This document shows, piece by piece, positions 1 to 7,786 of a DNA stretch of 17,976 nt (positions within the stretch are counted from its first letter, which is position 1; each line of letters opens with the position of its first letter). The stretch comes from CAZIQY01 sp964541605 (GTDB lineage Bacteria > Desulfobacterota > Syntrophia > Syntrophales > UBA2185). The stretch covers positions 1-17,976 of the forward strand of contig CAZIQY010000055.1 of NCBI GenBank assembly GCA_964541605.1, in the 5' to 3' direction. The notes beneath the pieces are model-generated. The model worked only from the letters and a program-made list of their open reading frames with translations, was not told the origin of the DNA and ran no database searches. The position numbers were made by a program, and so were the translations under genes.

Positions 1-129
1 TCAAAGAGCGCTTATGCTATAATGTAACTAAACTATTGTGACACAGTCTCCAAGCCCGGAATGACAAAAAAGATATTTTCAGACTTTTTACAAGTTCGTC
101 AAACTTGAAGGTGATGACATGTGAAGTTA

Positions 130-2436
130 TCATTCAAGATTGTATCCCTTTTCATGAAAAAGCCGTAAACAGACGTCCACCACTTCCGGGTCATAGAGGA
201 CACCTTTATTCTTTGCAATTTCATCCAATGCAGCATCGATGCCCAGGCCGGCCCGGTAAGGACGGTGCGACGCAACGGCCTCCACCACGTCGGCGATGGC
301 CAGAATCTTTGATTCCATGAGAAGATTTTCCCCGGTCAGCCCGTTCGGATACCCGGAACCGTCCAGCCTCTCATGATGTTCCAGAACTATCCTCGCGATG
401 GGCCAGGGAAACTCAATGTCTTTCAATATGTCATATCCTGACTGAGAATGTGTTTTTATCAGACTGAATTCTATGTCGTTTAATTTTGTCGGCTTGCTGA
501 GAATTTCCACAGGCACTGAAATCTTCCCGATGTCATGAATTACACTCGCTGTCCGGATGCCGTCGATCTGATCGCTTGAAAGATTCATTTCCGTTGCGAT
601 GGCGCGGGCAAGATCGGCCACACGCCTCTGATGACCGGCCGTGTAAGGATCCCTCGTTTCCACCGCTACGGCCATCGCATGAACAGTAGCACCCATCGCC
701 TTCCGCAACCGTTCAAAATTCTCAGCATGTTCTTCCTCTATTTTTTTCCGCATTGTTATATCTATAGCGTTACCCAATATGGCCGGTTTGCCCCCGAATT
801 GAATGGGGGATACGATCTGCATGATCCACTTGATCTGGCCGTCTTTGGCCACCATCCTGAATTCATACGGCGATGTGTCATTCCCCAGCATCATTGCGCG
901 GCCCTTCGACTTCACCATCTCCCTGTCCTCGGGATGGACAATCATATCGGCGTTCCGGCCGATGAGTTCTTTCGCGGAATATCCGGCATAGGCAATGGCG
1001 CTGGTGTTGATAAAGCGGAATTTCCCGTCCTGCACGATAAACACGGCGGCAAGGGAGCTTTCCGCCAAAGTTTTATAGTGCTCCTCCGCCCGCTTGCGCT
1101 CGGTGATGTCTTTTGAAGTCACTGTTACGGCAGTAATGCTTCCCTTTGAATCTTTAACAGGACTATATGTCCGGAGGAAATACTTATCATCTCTTTGGCT
1201 CTTGCGTTCACTTTGGAAAGATTTGCCTGTTTCAAACACCCTTTCCACGTTTTCAGAAAACTCTCTCGAGTCTTCTTCGGAATGGCGGTCGGCATAGGAT
1301 TTACCCTTAATTTCGCCCAATGACACGCCAAGGCGGGATAAGTGCATTTCGTTCATGAACTGATACCGGCATTCTCTGTCCACAAGATACATGGCATCTG
1401 CAGAAGACGCTAAAAAGCGATACTTTTCCTCCGATTCACGCAGCGCATCACTTGTCCGCCTGCGATGAATCGCGATGCCGACACTTGCCCCGATCCCTTC
1501 GAGAAACCGGATCATCTCTTTCGTAAAACGATCCAGCCTTCTGTCATTCAGTTGCAGAAGACCGATGATCTCTTCCCCCGACTTCAGTGGAATGAGGGCC
1601 ACCGATTCGTATCCCTCACTCTGACAACGGTTCCTCATCCTTGCCTGGCGGTCTGCCTCTGTGGTTGAGGCTAAGAATTTTGTCGTGCTGTTCGTCCAGA
1701 AGCTGCCGCCCTCTGTAAAAAAGGGCAGCGAGGGATCTGTTCTGCCGCAGATGATAGTGCCGCACATACACTCAAGACAGGGCTTCCCCTGGGAATCCCG
1801 TATGATCTCATTCTTCTCGTCGCGGGCGCAGAGGTATCTCTCAGCTTCCAGAAAATGCGGCGGGAATCCATTTGTTTCATAATAAGGAAAGTCATTGCCT
1901 TCTCGCAGACGGACACATAAGGCTTCAATCCCCATATATTCCTTCAATATGAGGAGAATATTCTGTGTAAGGTTGGTGATTTCATTCGGGCTGTTCAGCG
2001 CGCTGAGAATCCGGTTTACCAATTCCTGACGCCGTTCCGCCTGCTTGCGCTCCCTTCTAATAACGGCATCTTTTATTTCCCGCTCGATGGCGGGGACAAG
2101 CCGGGACAGGTTACCCTTCATGACGTAATCATGCGCCCCTGCCTTCATGGCCTCTACAGCGGTTTCCTCGCCGATGGCGCCGGAGACGATGATAATGGGT
2201 ATGTCGAGCTCCGTTTCCCTGAGCAGGAAAACGGCTTCAAGTCCGCTGAAACGAGGCAGGGTGTAATCGTACAGGATCACGTCCCAGGTCTTCTCAAGGA
2301 GGGCGGCGCGCATGGCCTCGGTCGTCTCCACTCGCTCATATTCGGGCTCGTAACCGCCCTTCTTCAGCGCCCGGATCAGCAGCAGGACGTCATCTTCCGA
2401 ATCTTCAACCATCAGAACGCGCAGCGGCTTAATCAT
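130..2436 (-). CDS. Response regulator with REC-GAF-PAS-PAS-HD-GYP (c-di-GMP phosphodiesterase)
   Basis: A 768-residue cytoplasmic protein predicted to hydrolyse cyclic-di-GMP under phosphorelay and ligand control. Residues 1-125 form a receiver with acidic pair E11/D12, phospho-acceptor D57 and K107. Residues 140-325 form a GAF domain with a cysteine cluster (C220, C223, C225, C230). PAS domains lie at about 333-450 and 453-563. The C-terminal HD-GYP domain (about 580-768) keeps HDIGKI at 634-639 and GSGYP at 693-697, so catalysis is expected. The second PAS closely resembles the three tandem PAS repeats of the diguanylate cyclase at 3956-7123. No membrane segment is seen. The start ATG follows GGGAGAAG and lies 17 bases after the AAA ATPase stop, so the two are probably cotranscribed. 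The partner kinase is unknown; the kinase at 7783-9774 is a candidate only by proximity. The domain calls are confident; the signals are not known. Confidence 0.93.
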   Translation of the reverse strand: MIKPLRVLMVEDSEDDVLLLIRALKKGGYEPEYERVETTEAMRAALLEKTWDVILYDYTLPRFSGLEAVFLLRETELDIPIIIVSGAIGEETAVEAMKAGAHDYVMKGNLSRLVPAIEREIKDAVIRRERKQAERRQELVNRILSALNSPNEITNLTQNILLILKEYMGIEALCVRLREGNDFPYYETNGFPPHFLEAERYLCARDEKNEIIRDSQGKPCLECMCGTIICGRTDPSLPFFTEGGSFWTNSTTKFLASTTEADRQARMRNRCQSEGYESVALIPLKSGEEIIGLLQLNDRRLDRFTKEMIRFLEGIGASVGIAIHRRRTSDALRESEEKYRFLASSADAMYLVDRECRYQFMNEMHLSRLGVSLGEIKGKSYADRHSEEDSREFSENVERVFETGKSFQSERKSQRDDKYFLRTYSPVKDSKGSITAVTVTSKDITERKRAEEHYKTLAESSLAAVFIVQDGKFRFINTSAIAYAGYSAKELIGRNADMIVHPEDREMVKSKGRAMMLGNDTSPYEFRMVAKDGQIKWIMQIVSPIQFGGKPAILGNAIDITMRKKIEEEHAENFERLRKAMGATVHAMAVAVETRDPYTAGHQRRVADLARAIATEMNLSSDQIDGIRTASVIHDIGKISVPVEILSKPTKLNDIEFSLIKTHSQSGYDILKDIEFPWPIARIVLEHHERLDGSGYPNGLTGENLLMESKILAIADVVEAVASHRPYRAGLGIDAALDEIAKNKGVLYDPEVVDVCLRLFHEKGYNLE

Positions 2437-2453
2437 GTTTCTTCTCCCAATTC

Positions 2454-3698
2454 TTAAATGCCCCAGGCCGGCCAGATCTGGTAGCGGCCCTTATCTTCCA
2501 CCCGGTCATAGGTGACGACGTTCACAGGAACATTCGGGTTTTTTATCATGAAATTCGAGTATTTAGCAAACGAGAAGCTCTCCGGGGACGCCTTGACCTC
2601 AAAGGCGAAACGGTCCTGAATGACGAAGTCCAGTTCGTTCTTGTCCTGGGTCCGCCAGAATTTGATGTCGTCAAGGGGGAAACGGTTCAGGAATTGCCGG
2701 AAGGCGAGGCTTTCTAAAAACGGTCCCTTGTCGGCGCGGAGAGCAAAATCGTTGAAATCCCCGAGAAGATAGTTCCTGATGCCGGTGTCGAGCAGGTAAA
2801 CCTTGGGCGCTTTCACGATTTCTTTACGGATATTGTAGTGAAAAGAGCGGATCAGCGTCAGGTGAAAGGACTTCTGCATGACGTACAGATAGCGTTCGAC
2901 GGCGGGCAGGGAGAGCTGGATGGTTTTGGACAGTTCGCTGCGATTCACCAGCGAGCCGGCCTGCGAGCCGAGGATTTTATACAAGTCGTAGTATTTCTGC
3001 GGATTCTTTACCCCCGCTTCCAAGACGTCCTTCTTCACACCGGAATGAACCAGGTCCTCAAGAACGGCTTTCTTTTCATCCTCCGTTTCCGCCAAAACAA
3101 CGCGGGGATAGCCGCCAAAACGGGCATAATCGGAAAACAGCGGCAACAGATCATTTCGGTAGAGGAGCGGCATCTCTTTCAGCAGGTGGAAATTATCCGC
3201 GTGAAAGGATTGCGGCAGCAGGTCACCGAGGTCATTCCTCCCTTTGAAGACGAGAAATTCCTGAAAACTTAAGGGGTAGAGCGTGAAGATCCGCTTGCGC
3301 CCGGCGAGGGAGTCGGTGAACTTTTCATCCATGTAAAACGACGACGAGCCGGAAACAACGAGCTTCAGCGCCTTCCCGTAGGTGTCATAAAGATATTTAA
3401 GAAAATGGGTGGGACTGTCTAAATATTGAATCTCATCAATGAAAACGGTAAAATCTCCCGATCCCGACGGCTTCGGTACGACCTTGAAGAGATTCTCCGG
3501 CGATTGATTGAAGAGGGATAGAAATTCAAGATTTTCCAGATTGATGAAGTAAGCGACCCGACCGGTTTCCTTCGCTTCGGCAAAGAGCATGCGAAGGATC
3601 GTGGTCTTGCCGGTCTGCCGAGCCCCGACAATGATACAGATATAGTCATTGACCAGATTTGCCCGGATCATCCTGTTTATGCCTCGTTCGTATATCAT
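2454..3698 (-). CDS. AAA-family ATPase with DUF4143-type C-terminus
   Basis: A 414-residue soluble ATP-binding protein of the AAA_14/DUF4143 group, a family common in anaerobes whose cellular role is not established. Walker A is GARQTGKT at 25-32, Walker B is TVFIDE at 84-89, and VVSGSSS at 114-120 fits a sensor-1 position. The C-terminal part contains ELDFVI (355-360) followed by EVK (367-369), the spacing of a PD-(D/E)XK nuclease-like fold often noted in this family. Length is typical. The start is uncertain: the first ATG at 3698 has no convincing ribosome binding site and a TTGACA promoter would start transcription almost on it, so the ATG at 3671 (residue 10) is possible, but Walker A stays intact either way. 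It precedes the HD-GYP regulator by 17 bases; a functional link is not evident. Confidence 0.88.
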   Translation of the reverse strand: MIYERGINRMIRANLVNDYICIIVGARQTGKTTILRMLFAEAKETGRVAYFINLENLEFLSLFNQSPENLFKVVPKPSGSGDFTVFIDEIQYLDSPTHFLKYLYDTYGKALKLVVSGSSSFYMDEKFTDSLAGRKRIFTLYPLSFQEFLVFKGRNDLGDLLPQSFHADNFHLLKEMPLLYRNDLLPLFSDYARFGGYPRVVLAETEDEKKAVLEDLVHSGVKKDVLEAGVKNPQKYYDLYKILGSQAGSLVNRSELSKTIQLSLPAVERYLYVMQKSFHLTLIRSFHYNIRKEIVKAPKVYLLDTGIRNYLLGDFNDFALRADKGPFLESLAFRQFLNRFPLDDIKFWRTQDKNELDFVIQDRFAFEVKASPESFSFAKYSNFMIKNPNVPVNVVTYDRVEDKGRYQIWPAWGI

Positions 3699-3705
3699 GA
3701 CTTAT

Positions 3706-3734
3706 TTTTTACCCGATAATTTATAATGTGTCAA
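3706..3734 (-). promoter_or_regulatory. Candidate sigma-70-like promoter for the AAA ATPase
   Basis: On the minus strand a perfect TTGACA (3734-3729) is followed after 17 bases by TAAAAA (3711-3706, 4 of 6 matches to TATAAT). Transcription would begin near 3699, right at the annotated ATG, which implies either a leaderless mRNA or use of the internal ATG at 3671. Sequence match only. Confidence 0.45.
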
Positions 3735-3771
3735 ATGAAAAATATTGACTATTCCCGGATTATTCAATTTG

Positions 3772-3811
3772 ATGCCCTAAGATTGCTTCGGGCATTCGCC
3801 TTCGCAATGAT
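3772..3811. repeat. Intergenic palindromic, REP-like sequence
   Basis: The gap between the receiver remnant and the AAA gene holds a perfect inverted repeat ATGCCC (3772-3777) / GGGCAT (3790-3795), overlapping the string GATTGCTTCG...TTCGCAATGA. The latter resembles the dispersed 'gattgcttcg...cgcaatgac' intergenic repeat found in many proteobacterial genomes; that resemblance is from memory. No T-run follows on either strand, so I do not call a terminator. Confidence 0.35.
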
Positions 3812-3843
3812 ACCTTCTCTCATCGTGGGGTTTTAATTCAGCA

Positions 3844-3957
3844 TTATTCTTCCGTCCGCTGATCTCTCCGTGTGAAATGTTGTTCAACTTTTGCCACAAA
3901 GGTGTCCGGGTCAATGGGTTTTTCTATATACCCGTTGCAGCCTGCTTCCATGACCTT
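3844..3957 (-). pseudogene. C-terminal remnant of a response regulator receiver domain
   Basis: Directly after the cyclase stop, in the next frame, 37 codons encode the end of a receiver domain: KVMEAGCNGYIEKPIDPDTF and on to a TAA at 3846-3844. This matches the end of the intact receiver at 7397-7786 almost residue for residue (VEQHFT versus VERHFT). At the DNA level about 87 percent of roughly 116 aligned bases are identical by my hand alignment, extending past the stop codon. It includes the beta-5 lysine (IEKP) but lacks the acidic pair and the phospho-acceptor Asp, and has no start codon. Homology stops exactly at the TAA of the GGDEF gene, where GAATAAGG replaces GAAAAGG, so this is a recombination junction rather than a gene. 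Confidence 0.85.
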
Positions 3958-6900
3958 ATTCTATAGCTTGCTTTCTACGCTCTTTTTGTGAAGCCTTCTC
4001 TCGATACATGGCCTCATCGGCATATTCAAAGACTTTGGATAGCGATTCACCTCTTTCTGCTATAGCTGCACCAAGGGATAGACTCAGAGAAAAGTCATTG
4101 CAGGTTTCATTGAATATTCCAATATTTTTCTTAATTCTTTCTATGATGGATGCTGCAGTTGTCTCACTGGTGTCAGGCAACAACACGGCGAACTCGTCTC
4201 CACCTATCCTGGCCAATATGTCATCTGACCGTAAAGATTGATTTAGCACATTTGCTGCAGATTGTATCAATTTGTCCCCCATCGCATGGCCTTGACTATC
4301 ATTAACCGATTTTAAATCATCCACATCGGCAACAATAATACTCAGAGGAAAGTGCCGACCAAGTGCAAACCGGTCCACCTCCGTATCGAAGAAAGCCCTA
4401 TTATAAAGTCCTGTTAGCTCATCATGGGTACTTATATAGATTAACTGCTCCTCCGTTCGTTTCTGGTCTGTAATATCCCGGATTGTTTCAATGCCGCCAT
4501 AAAAATTCCCCATGGCGTCAAAGAGCGGTGACGCCTTCCCAAAAAGATAAACGTCCTTCGCACCGCGCAGAGCAGGGATTTTGGTTTCTGCGAAAATGGC
4601 GTTCCCCTTTCTTTCCACAAAACCGTACTTGGTTTTTATCTCTCCATCATCACATTCCACAAGATCGATCAGAATTGGTCTTGGATAGCCATAAAACGGG
4701 ACCGCATACGCGTAATCTCCTTTACCGATCATATCCTTCTTCATCACGCCGGTCATCTCTTCAATAGCCCGGTTCCAGGCGACAACTTCTTTTTTTTCAT
4801 CAATCACAAACGTCGGTTCGGGAAGAAATTCAATAATATCCTGAAAACGCCTGCTTGCTGCTTGTAAATTATCTTCCGCCCGTTTGAGTTCGGTAATGTC
4901 TTCAAAGGTCACAACCACCGTGTCCTCTAAGCTCTCACCAATTCTCGATAATCTGATCCTGCAAAAGACGTCCTCACCGTTTTTGTGTCGACAAAAGAAT
5001 TCTAACCCTTCGTGATATGTCTTTTGTTTTTCCAGAATTGCATAAAAAATATTTAACGCTTTTTCATATTCTTCATCTGTTCGACATAATACCCTTATGC
5101 CTTTCCCGCTTAGTTCTTCTGGTTTCCAGCCAAAAATATTTTCCACGTCATCGTTGGCAAAAATTATTTTACGGTTATGCAACCCCAAAACCACTTGGGG
5201 AATTGAAGCCAGAATGGATGCCTGTAAAGCTTTCTGCTCTTCCAGTTTAATCTTGGTTTCTCTCAAATCCGTTACATCCATGGCATTACCGAGAATGGCC
5301 GGTCTACCCTGATAATGTATGGGGGTGACCGTCTGGGAAATCCATCTGATTTCATTTCGTTTGGTCACCATCCTGAACTCAAAAGCCTGGTTGCTTTTTC
5401 CCGTCAGCATCTCCTTGCTTTTCTGTCTTACCAATTCTCTATCGCCGGGATGAACGATCATATCAGATTGCCGATCTATAAGTTCCTCAGCAGAATGCCC
5501 CGCATAGGCAATGGCGCTGGTATTGATGAAAACAAATTTCTCATCCTGCACAATAAAAACGGCAGCAAGCGAATTTTCTGTCAGAACCTTATAAAGTTCT
5601 TCAGCCTGCCTGCGGTCCGTGACGTCTATGGCATTCCCCAGAATGGCCGGCTTACCATCAAATTGAACAGTAGAAACGATTTGCATGATCCATCTGATTT
5701 GCCCCTGTTTCGTTACCATCCTGTACTCGTACGGCGCAGCATCTCCACCCCGAAGCATTTCCCGGCCTCTTCTTTTGACAATCTCCCTGTCTTCCGGATG
5801 AACGATCATATCAGAACTGTGCCCGATCAGTTCGTTGGCATTGTACCCAGCATAGGCAATGGCGCTGGTATTGATGAAAACAAACTTCCCGTTCTGCACA
5901 ATAAAAACGGCAGCAAGAGAACTTTCTGTCAAGATCTTATAAAGCTCTTCAGCCTGCCTGCGGTCGGTGATGTCCATGGCATTGCCGAGAATGGCCGGTT
6001 TCCCTTGATATTGAATGGGGGTTACCGTCTGGGAAATCCATCTCACCTCGTTCTGCTTGGTAATCATCCTGAACTCAAAGGCCTGGTTGCTTCTTCCCGC
6101 CAGCATCTCCCGGCTTTTCGTTTTCACCATCTCCTTATCGTCATGATGAACGATCATGTCCGATTCGCATCCTATCACCTCCTCTGCACTGTAACCCGCA
6201 TAGGCAATGGCGCTGGTATTGATGAAAACAAACTTCCCGTCCTGTACGATAAAAACGGCAGCAAGAGAACTTTCTGTCAGGATTCTATAAAGCTCTTCAG
6301 CTCTCTTGCGCTCAGAAATATCGCGGGCAATTGCCTGAATGAAAACTTTACCTTCTGACTCAACACTGTTCAGGCTCACTTCGACATCAAAGAGGGTTCC
6401 ATCGTAACGACAGTGTTTCCACTCGAAGAATTGTGATTTTCCAGAAAGTGCCGCACCAATCTTTTCAAGAGACTTCTCTTTTGAGTCTCTTCCATCAGGC
6501 TGTAATGGAGGAGAAAATCTATAAGGAGGCTGCCCGATAATTTGTTCTCTGGTACATCGAAACATTTCCAATGTTCTAAAATTGCAGTCAACGAAGGTCT
6601 CTCCACTCATCAGAAATATTGCATCGCTGGCATATCCGAAGATAGCCCGGTACTTGGCTTCACTCTCCTGTAATGACTCTTCGGCCTGCCTACGTTCGGT
6701 AATATCTTTGGAAACAATCGCAACACCCGTGATTCTAACATCGGGACCAGGTCCACTTATCGGACTGAATGTCTGGAGGAAATATCTGCCGTCTCTTTCA
6801 CTTCTATATTCGTGCTGAACAGACTCTGCCATAGCAATGACCTTTTTGACTTTTTCAGCAAACGCTTTCCCTTCCGCTGCTGAGTGAAACTCATCATATG

Positions 6901-7123
6901 ACCTTCCAATCGCCTCTTCTGCTGTCAGACCAAGCCTCAGTAAGTGGGGTTTATTGATGAAGAGATATTTGCAGTTTATGTCCACCAGATATAACGAATC
7001 ACTGGTTGATTCCACGAGGTTACGATAAAAATCTTCCTCCTGCCTTAGATTGACACGCCTTTTAACAAACTTGGTACGGCCTGTTTTTACAAATCCATCC
7101 TTACGATCTTTACCAGGCTTCAT
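3956..7123 (-). CDS. Diguanylate cyclase with seven PAS domains (PAS7-GGDEF)
   Basis: A 1055-residue soluble sensor enzyme predicted to make cyclic-di-GMP from two GTP. By sequence I divide it into PAS domains at about 30-145, 155-272, 278-390, 393-505, 508-620, 630-745 and 755-888, followed by GGDEF at about 893-1050. The active site GGDEF is intact (974-978), DVDDLK lies at 933-938, and the inhibitory I-site RxxD (R965, D968) stands five residues before GGDEF, so product inhibition is likely. PAS 3-5 are near-identical tandem repeats of 115 residues. No transmembrane segment or signal peptide is seen. The ATG follows GGAGG with short spacing. The stop codon lies at a junction with a receiver-gene remnant, so the native C-terminus may have been lost, although the cyclase fold appears complete. 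It belongs to the same c-di-GMP cluster as the HD-GYP genes. Confidence 0.92.
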   Translation of the reverse strand: MKPGKDRKDGFVKTGRTKFVKRRVNLRQEEDFYRNLVESTSDSLYLVDINCKYLFINKPHLLRLGLTAEEAIGRSYDEFHSAAEGKAFAEKVKKVIAMAESVQHEYRSERDGRYFLQTFSPISGPGPDVRITGVAIVSKDITERRQAEESLQESEAKYRAIFGYASDAIFLMSGETFVDCNFRTLEMFRCTREQIIGQPPYRFSPPLQPDGRDSKEKSLEKIGAALSGKSQFFEWKHCRYDGTLFDVEVSLNSVESEGKVFIQAIARDISERKRAEELYRILTESSLAAVFIVQDGKFVFINTSAIAYAGYSAEEVIGCESDMIVHHDDKEMVKTKSREMLAGRSNQAFEFRMITKQNEVRWISQTVTPIQYQGKPAILGNAMDITDRRQAEELYKILTESSLAAVFIVQNGKFVFINTSAIAYAGYNANELIGHSSDMIVHPEDREIVKRRGREMLRGGDAAPYEYRMVTKQGQIRWIMQIVSTVQFDGKPAILGNAIDVTDRRQAEELYKVLTENSLAAVFIVQDEKFVFINTSAIAYAGHSAEELIDRQSDMIVHPGDRELVRQKSKEMLTGKSNQAFEFRMVTKRNEIRWISQTVTPIHYQGRPAILGNAMDVTDLRETKIKLEEQKALQASILASIPQVVLGLHNRKIIFANDDVENIFGWKPEELSGKGIRVLCRTDEEYEKALNIFYAILEKQKTYHEGLEFFCRHKNGEDVFCRIRLSRIGESLEDTVVVTFEDITELKRAEDNLQAASRRFQDIIEFLPEPTFVIDEKKEVVAWNRAIEEMTGVMKKDMIGKGDYAYAVPFYGYPRPILIDLVECDDGEIKTKYGFVERKGNAIFAETKIPALRGAKDVYLFGKASPLFDAMGNFYGGIETIRDITDQKRTEEQLIYISTHDELTGLYNRAFFDTEVDRFALGRHFPLSIIVADVDDLKSVNDSQGHAMGDKLIQSAANVLNQSLRSDDILARIGGDEFAVLLPDTSETTAASIIERIKKNIGIFNETCNDFSLSLSLGAAIAERGESLSKVFEYADEAMYREKASQKERRKQAIE
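5264..6292 (-). repeat. Three tandem 345-bp repeats encoding PAS domains
   Basis: Residues 278-390, 393-505 and 508-620 of the cyclase repeat with a period of exactly 115 residues (345 bp). Each unit begins LY(R/K)(I/V)LTE and contains SLAAVFIVQ, KFVFINTSAIAYAG, SDMIVH and GNA(M/I)D(I/V)TD. Long stretches are identical or nearly so in DNA, for example CATAGGCAATGGCGCTGG on the plus strand in every unit. A fourth, more diverged copy is the second PAS of the HD-GYP protein at 130-2436 (residues 453-563). Units 3 and 5 share the NQAFEFRM variant while unit 4 and the HD-GYP copy share the PYE(Y/F)RMV variant. Confidence 0.9.
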
Positions 7124-7207
7124 CTTCCCCCCTCCGCTGGATACGATGACGGGTTCATTTCATAATATCTTTGAAAGAAGTTTTCCAAAGATCTCTTCTC
7201 ATAATGT

Positions 7208-7213
7208 ATATTA
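7208..7213 (-). promoter_or_regulatory. Possible -10 element upstream of the cyclase gene
   Basis: The 121-base gap before the cyclase start is AT-rich and holds TAATAT on the minus strand (7213-7208), 85 bases from the ATG. The best -35 at 17 bases is TTTCTT, which is poor. The element would allow the cyclase to be transcribed apart from the kinase-receiver operon. Weak evidence. Confidence 0.25.
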
Positions 7214-7244
7214 TGGCATATTTATCAGTAAAGAAACTTGGGCA

Positions 7245-7397
7245 TCAGCGTTGAGTCCACATACAGAGAAACCTTTGAAATCTCTCCTTCAAAGAACTCA
7301 CAGCCGAAATCACTTCAAAACCGTATCCGTTCAGCAGGATTTCCAGCATGTATCGATTGGTGCTGTCGTCATCGACAATTAAGACTTTTTTTACCAT
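7245..7397 (-). pseudogene. Truncated receiver domain gene (N-terminal 50 codons)
   Basis: The ATG (7397-7395) overlaps the stop of the preceding receiver as TAATG, with GGAGGGAAGG just upstream, so translation is probably coupled. The peptide starts MVKKVLIVDDDSTNRYMLEI and reads LLNGYGFEVISA, a normal receiver beta1-alpha1-beta2 with the acidic triad D10-D12. It then loses similarity around residue 33-36 and ends in a stop after 50 codons, so the phospho-acceptor Asp, switch residues and Lys are all missing. A receiver needs about 120 residues. It may be the front half of the same gene whose back half lies at 3844-3957, with the cyclase gene between them. Confidence 0.8.
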
Positions 7398-7786
7398 TAT
7401 CCTTCCCTCCGCTGATCCTTCACAGTGAAATGTCGTTCGACTTTTGCAACAAAGGTATCCGGATCAATGGGTTTCTCTATATACCCATTGCAGCCGGCTT
7501 CCATGACCTTTTCCCGGTCGCCGGGCATTGCGTAAGACGTCACGGCGACGATGGGTGTGCCGGCAAGGTCCGGGTTCTTCCTCAGGTTGCGGGCAACTGT
7601 GTAACCGTCCATGACGGGCAACTGAATATCCAGGAGGATCAAATCCGGTTTCAGAAATGCCGCCATTTCGATGCCCAATTGTCCATCCATCGCGGCGAAG
7701 ACCTCGTAGTCGTTCTTCTCCAAAATGAATCTGACGAGATAAAGGTTCTGTTCGTTGTCTTCGATCACGAGGATTTTTCCTTTCAT
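7397..7786 (-). CDS. Single-domain response regulator (CheY/DivK-like receiver)
   Basis: A 129-residue stand-alone receiver with no output domain. It has acidic residues E9/D10, phospho-acceptor D53 in LILLDIQLPVMDG, the switch threonine in VAVTSYAM, and lysine in YIEKPID, so it should accept phosphate. The start is the ATG at 7786, preceded by AGAGGAAAGAGGG and overlapping the kinase TGA as ATGA; an in-frame ATG farther upstream would lie inside the kinase gene and adds nothing conserved. The overlap makes the kinase encoded just before it the obvious partner. The C-terminal segment has an 87 percent identical DNA copy at 3844-3957. The output is unknown; it probably acts by protein-protein contact or as a phosphate shuttle. 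Confidence 0.92.
   Translation of the reverse strand: MKGKILVIEDNEQNLYLVRFILEKNDYEVFAAMDGQLGIEMAAFLKPDLILLDIQLPVMDGYTVARNLRKNPDLAGTPIVAVTSYAMPGDREKVMEAGCNGYIEKPIDPDTFVAKVERHFTVKDQRREG

Noticed and set aside
91..107. Hairpin CAAGTT-CGTCA-AACTTG downstream of the REC-GAF-PAS-HD-GYP gene
   Set aside because: The stem is short and AT-rich and is not followed by a T-run on the minus strand, so I do not call a terminator. The 1-129 stretch holds nothing else I can support; parts of it look like dispersed intergenic sequence.
3735..3836. A 33-codon plus-strand frame (MKNIDYSRII...) in an intergenic gap
   Set aside because: It has no ribosome binding site, crosses a palindromic repeat and resembles nothing I recognise; chance is likely.
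5315..6358. A 347-codon open frame on the plus strand
   Set aside because: It is antisense to the tandem PAS repeats and is itself repetitive with the same 115-residue period. The minus strand has the recognisable PAS-GGDEF protein.
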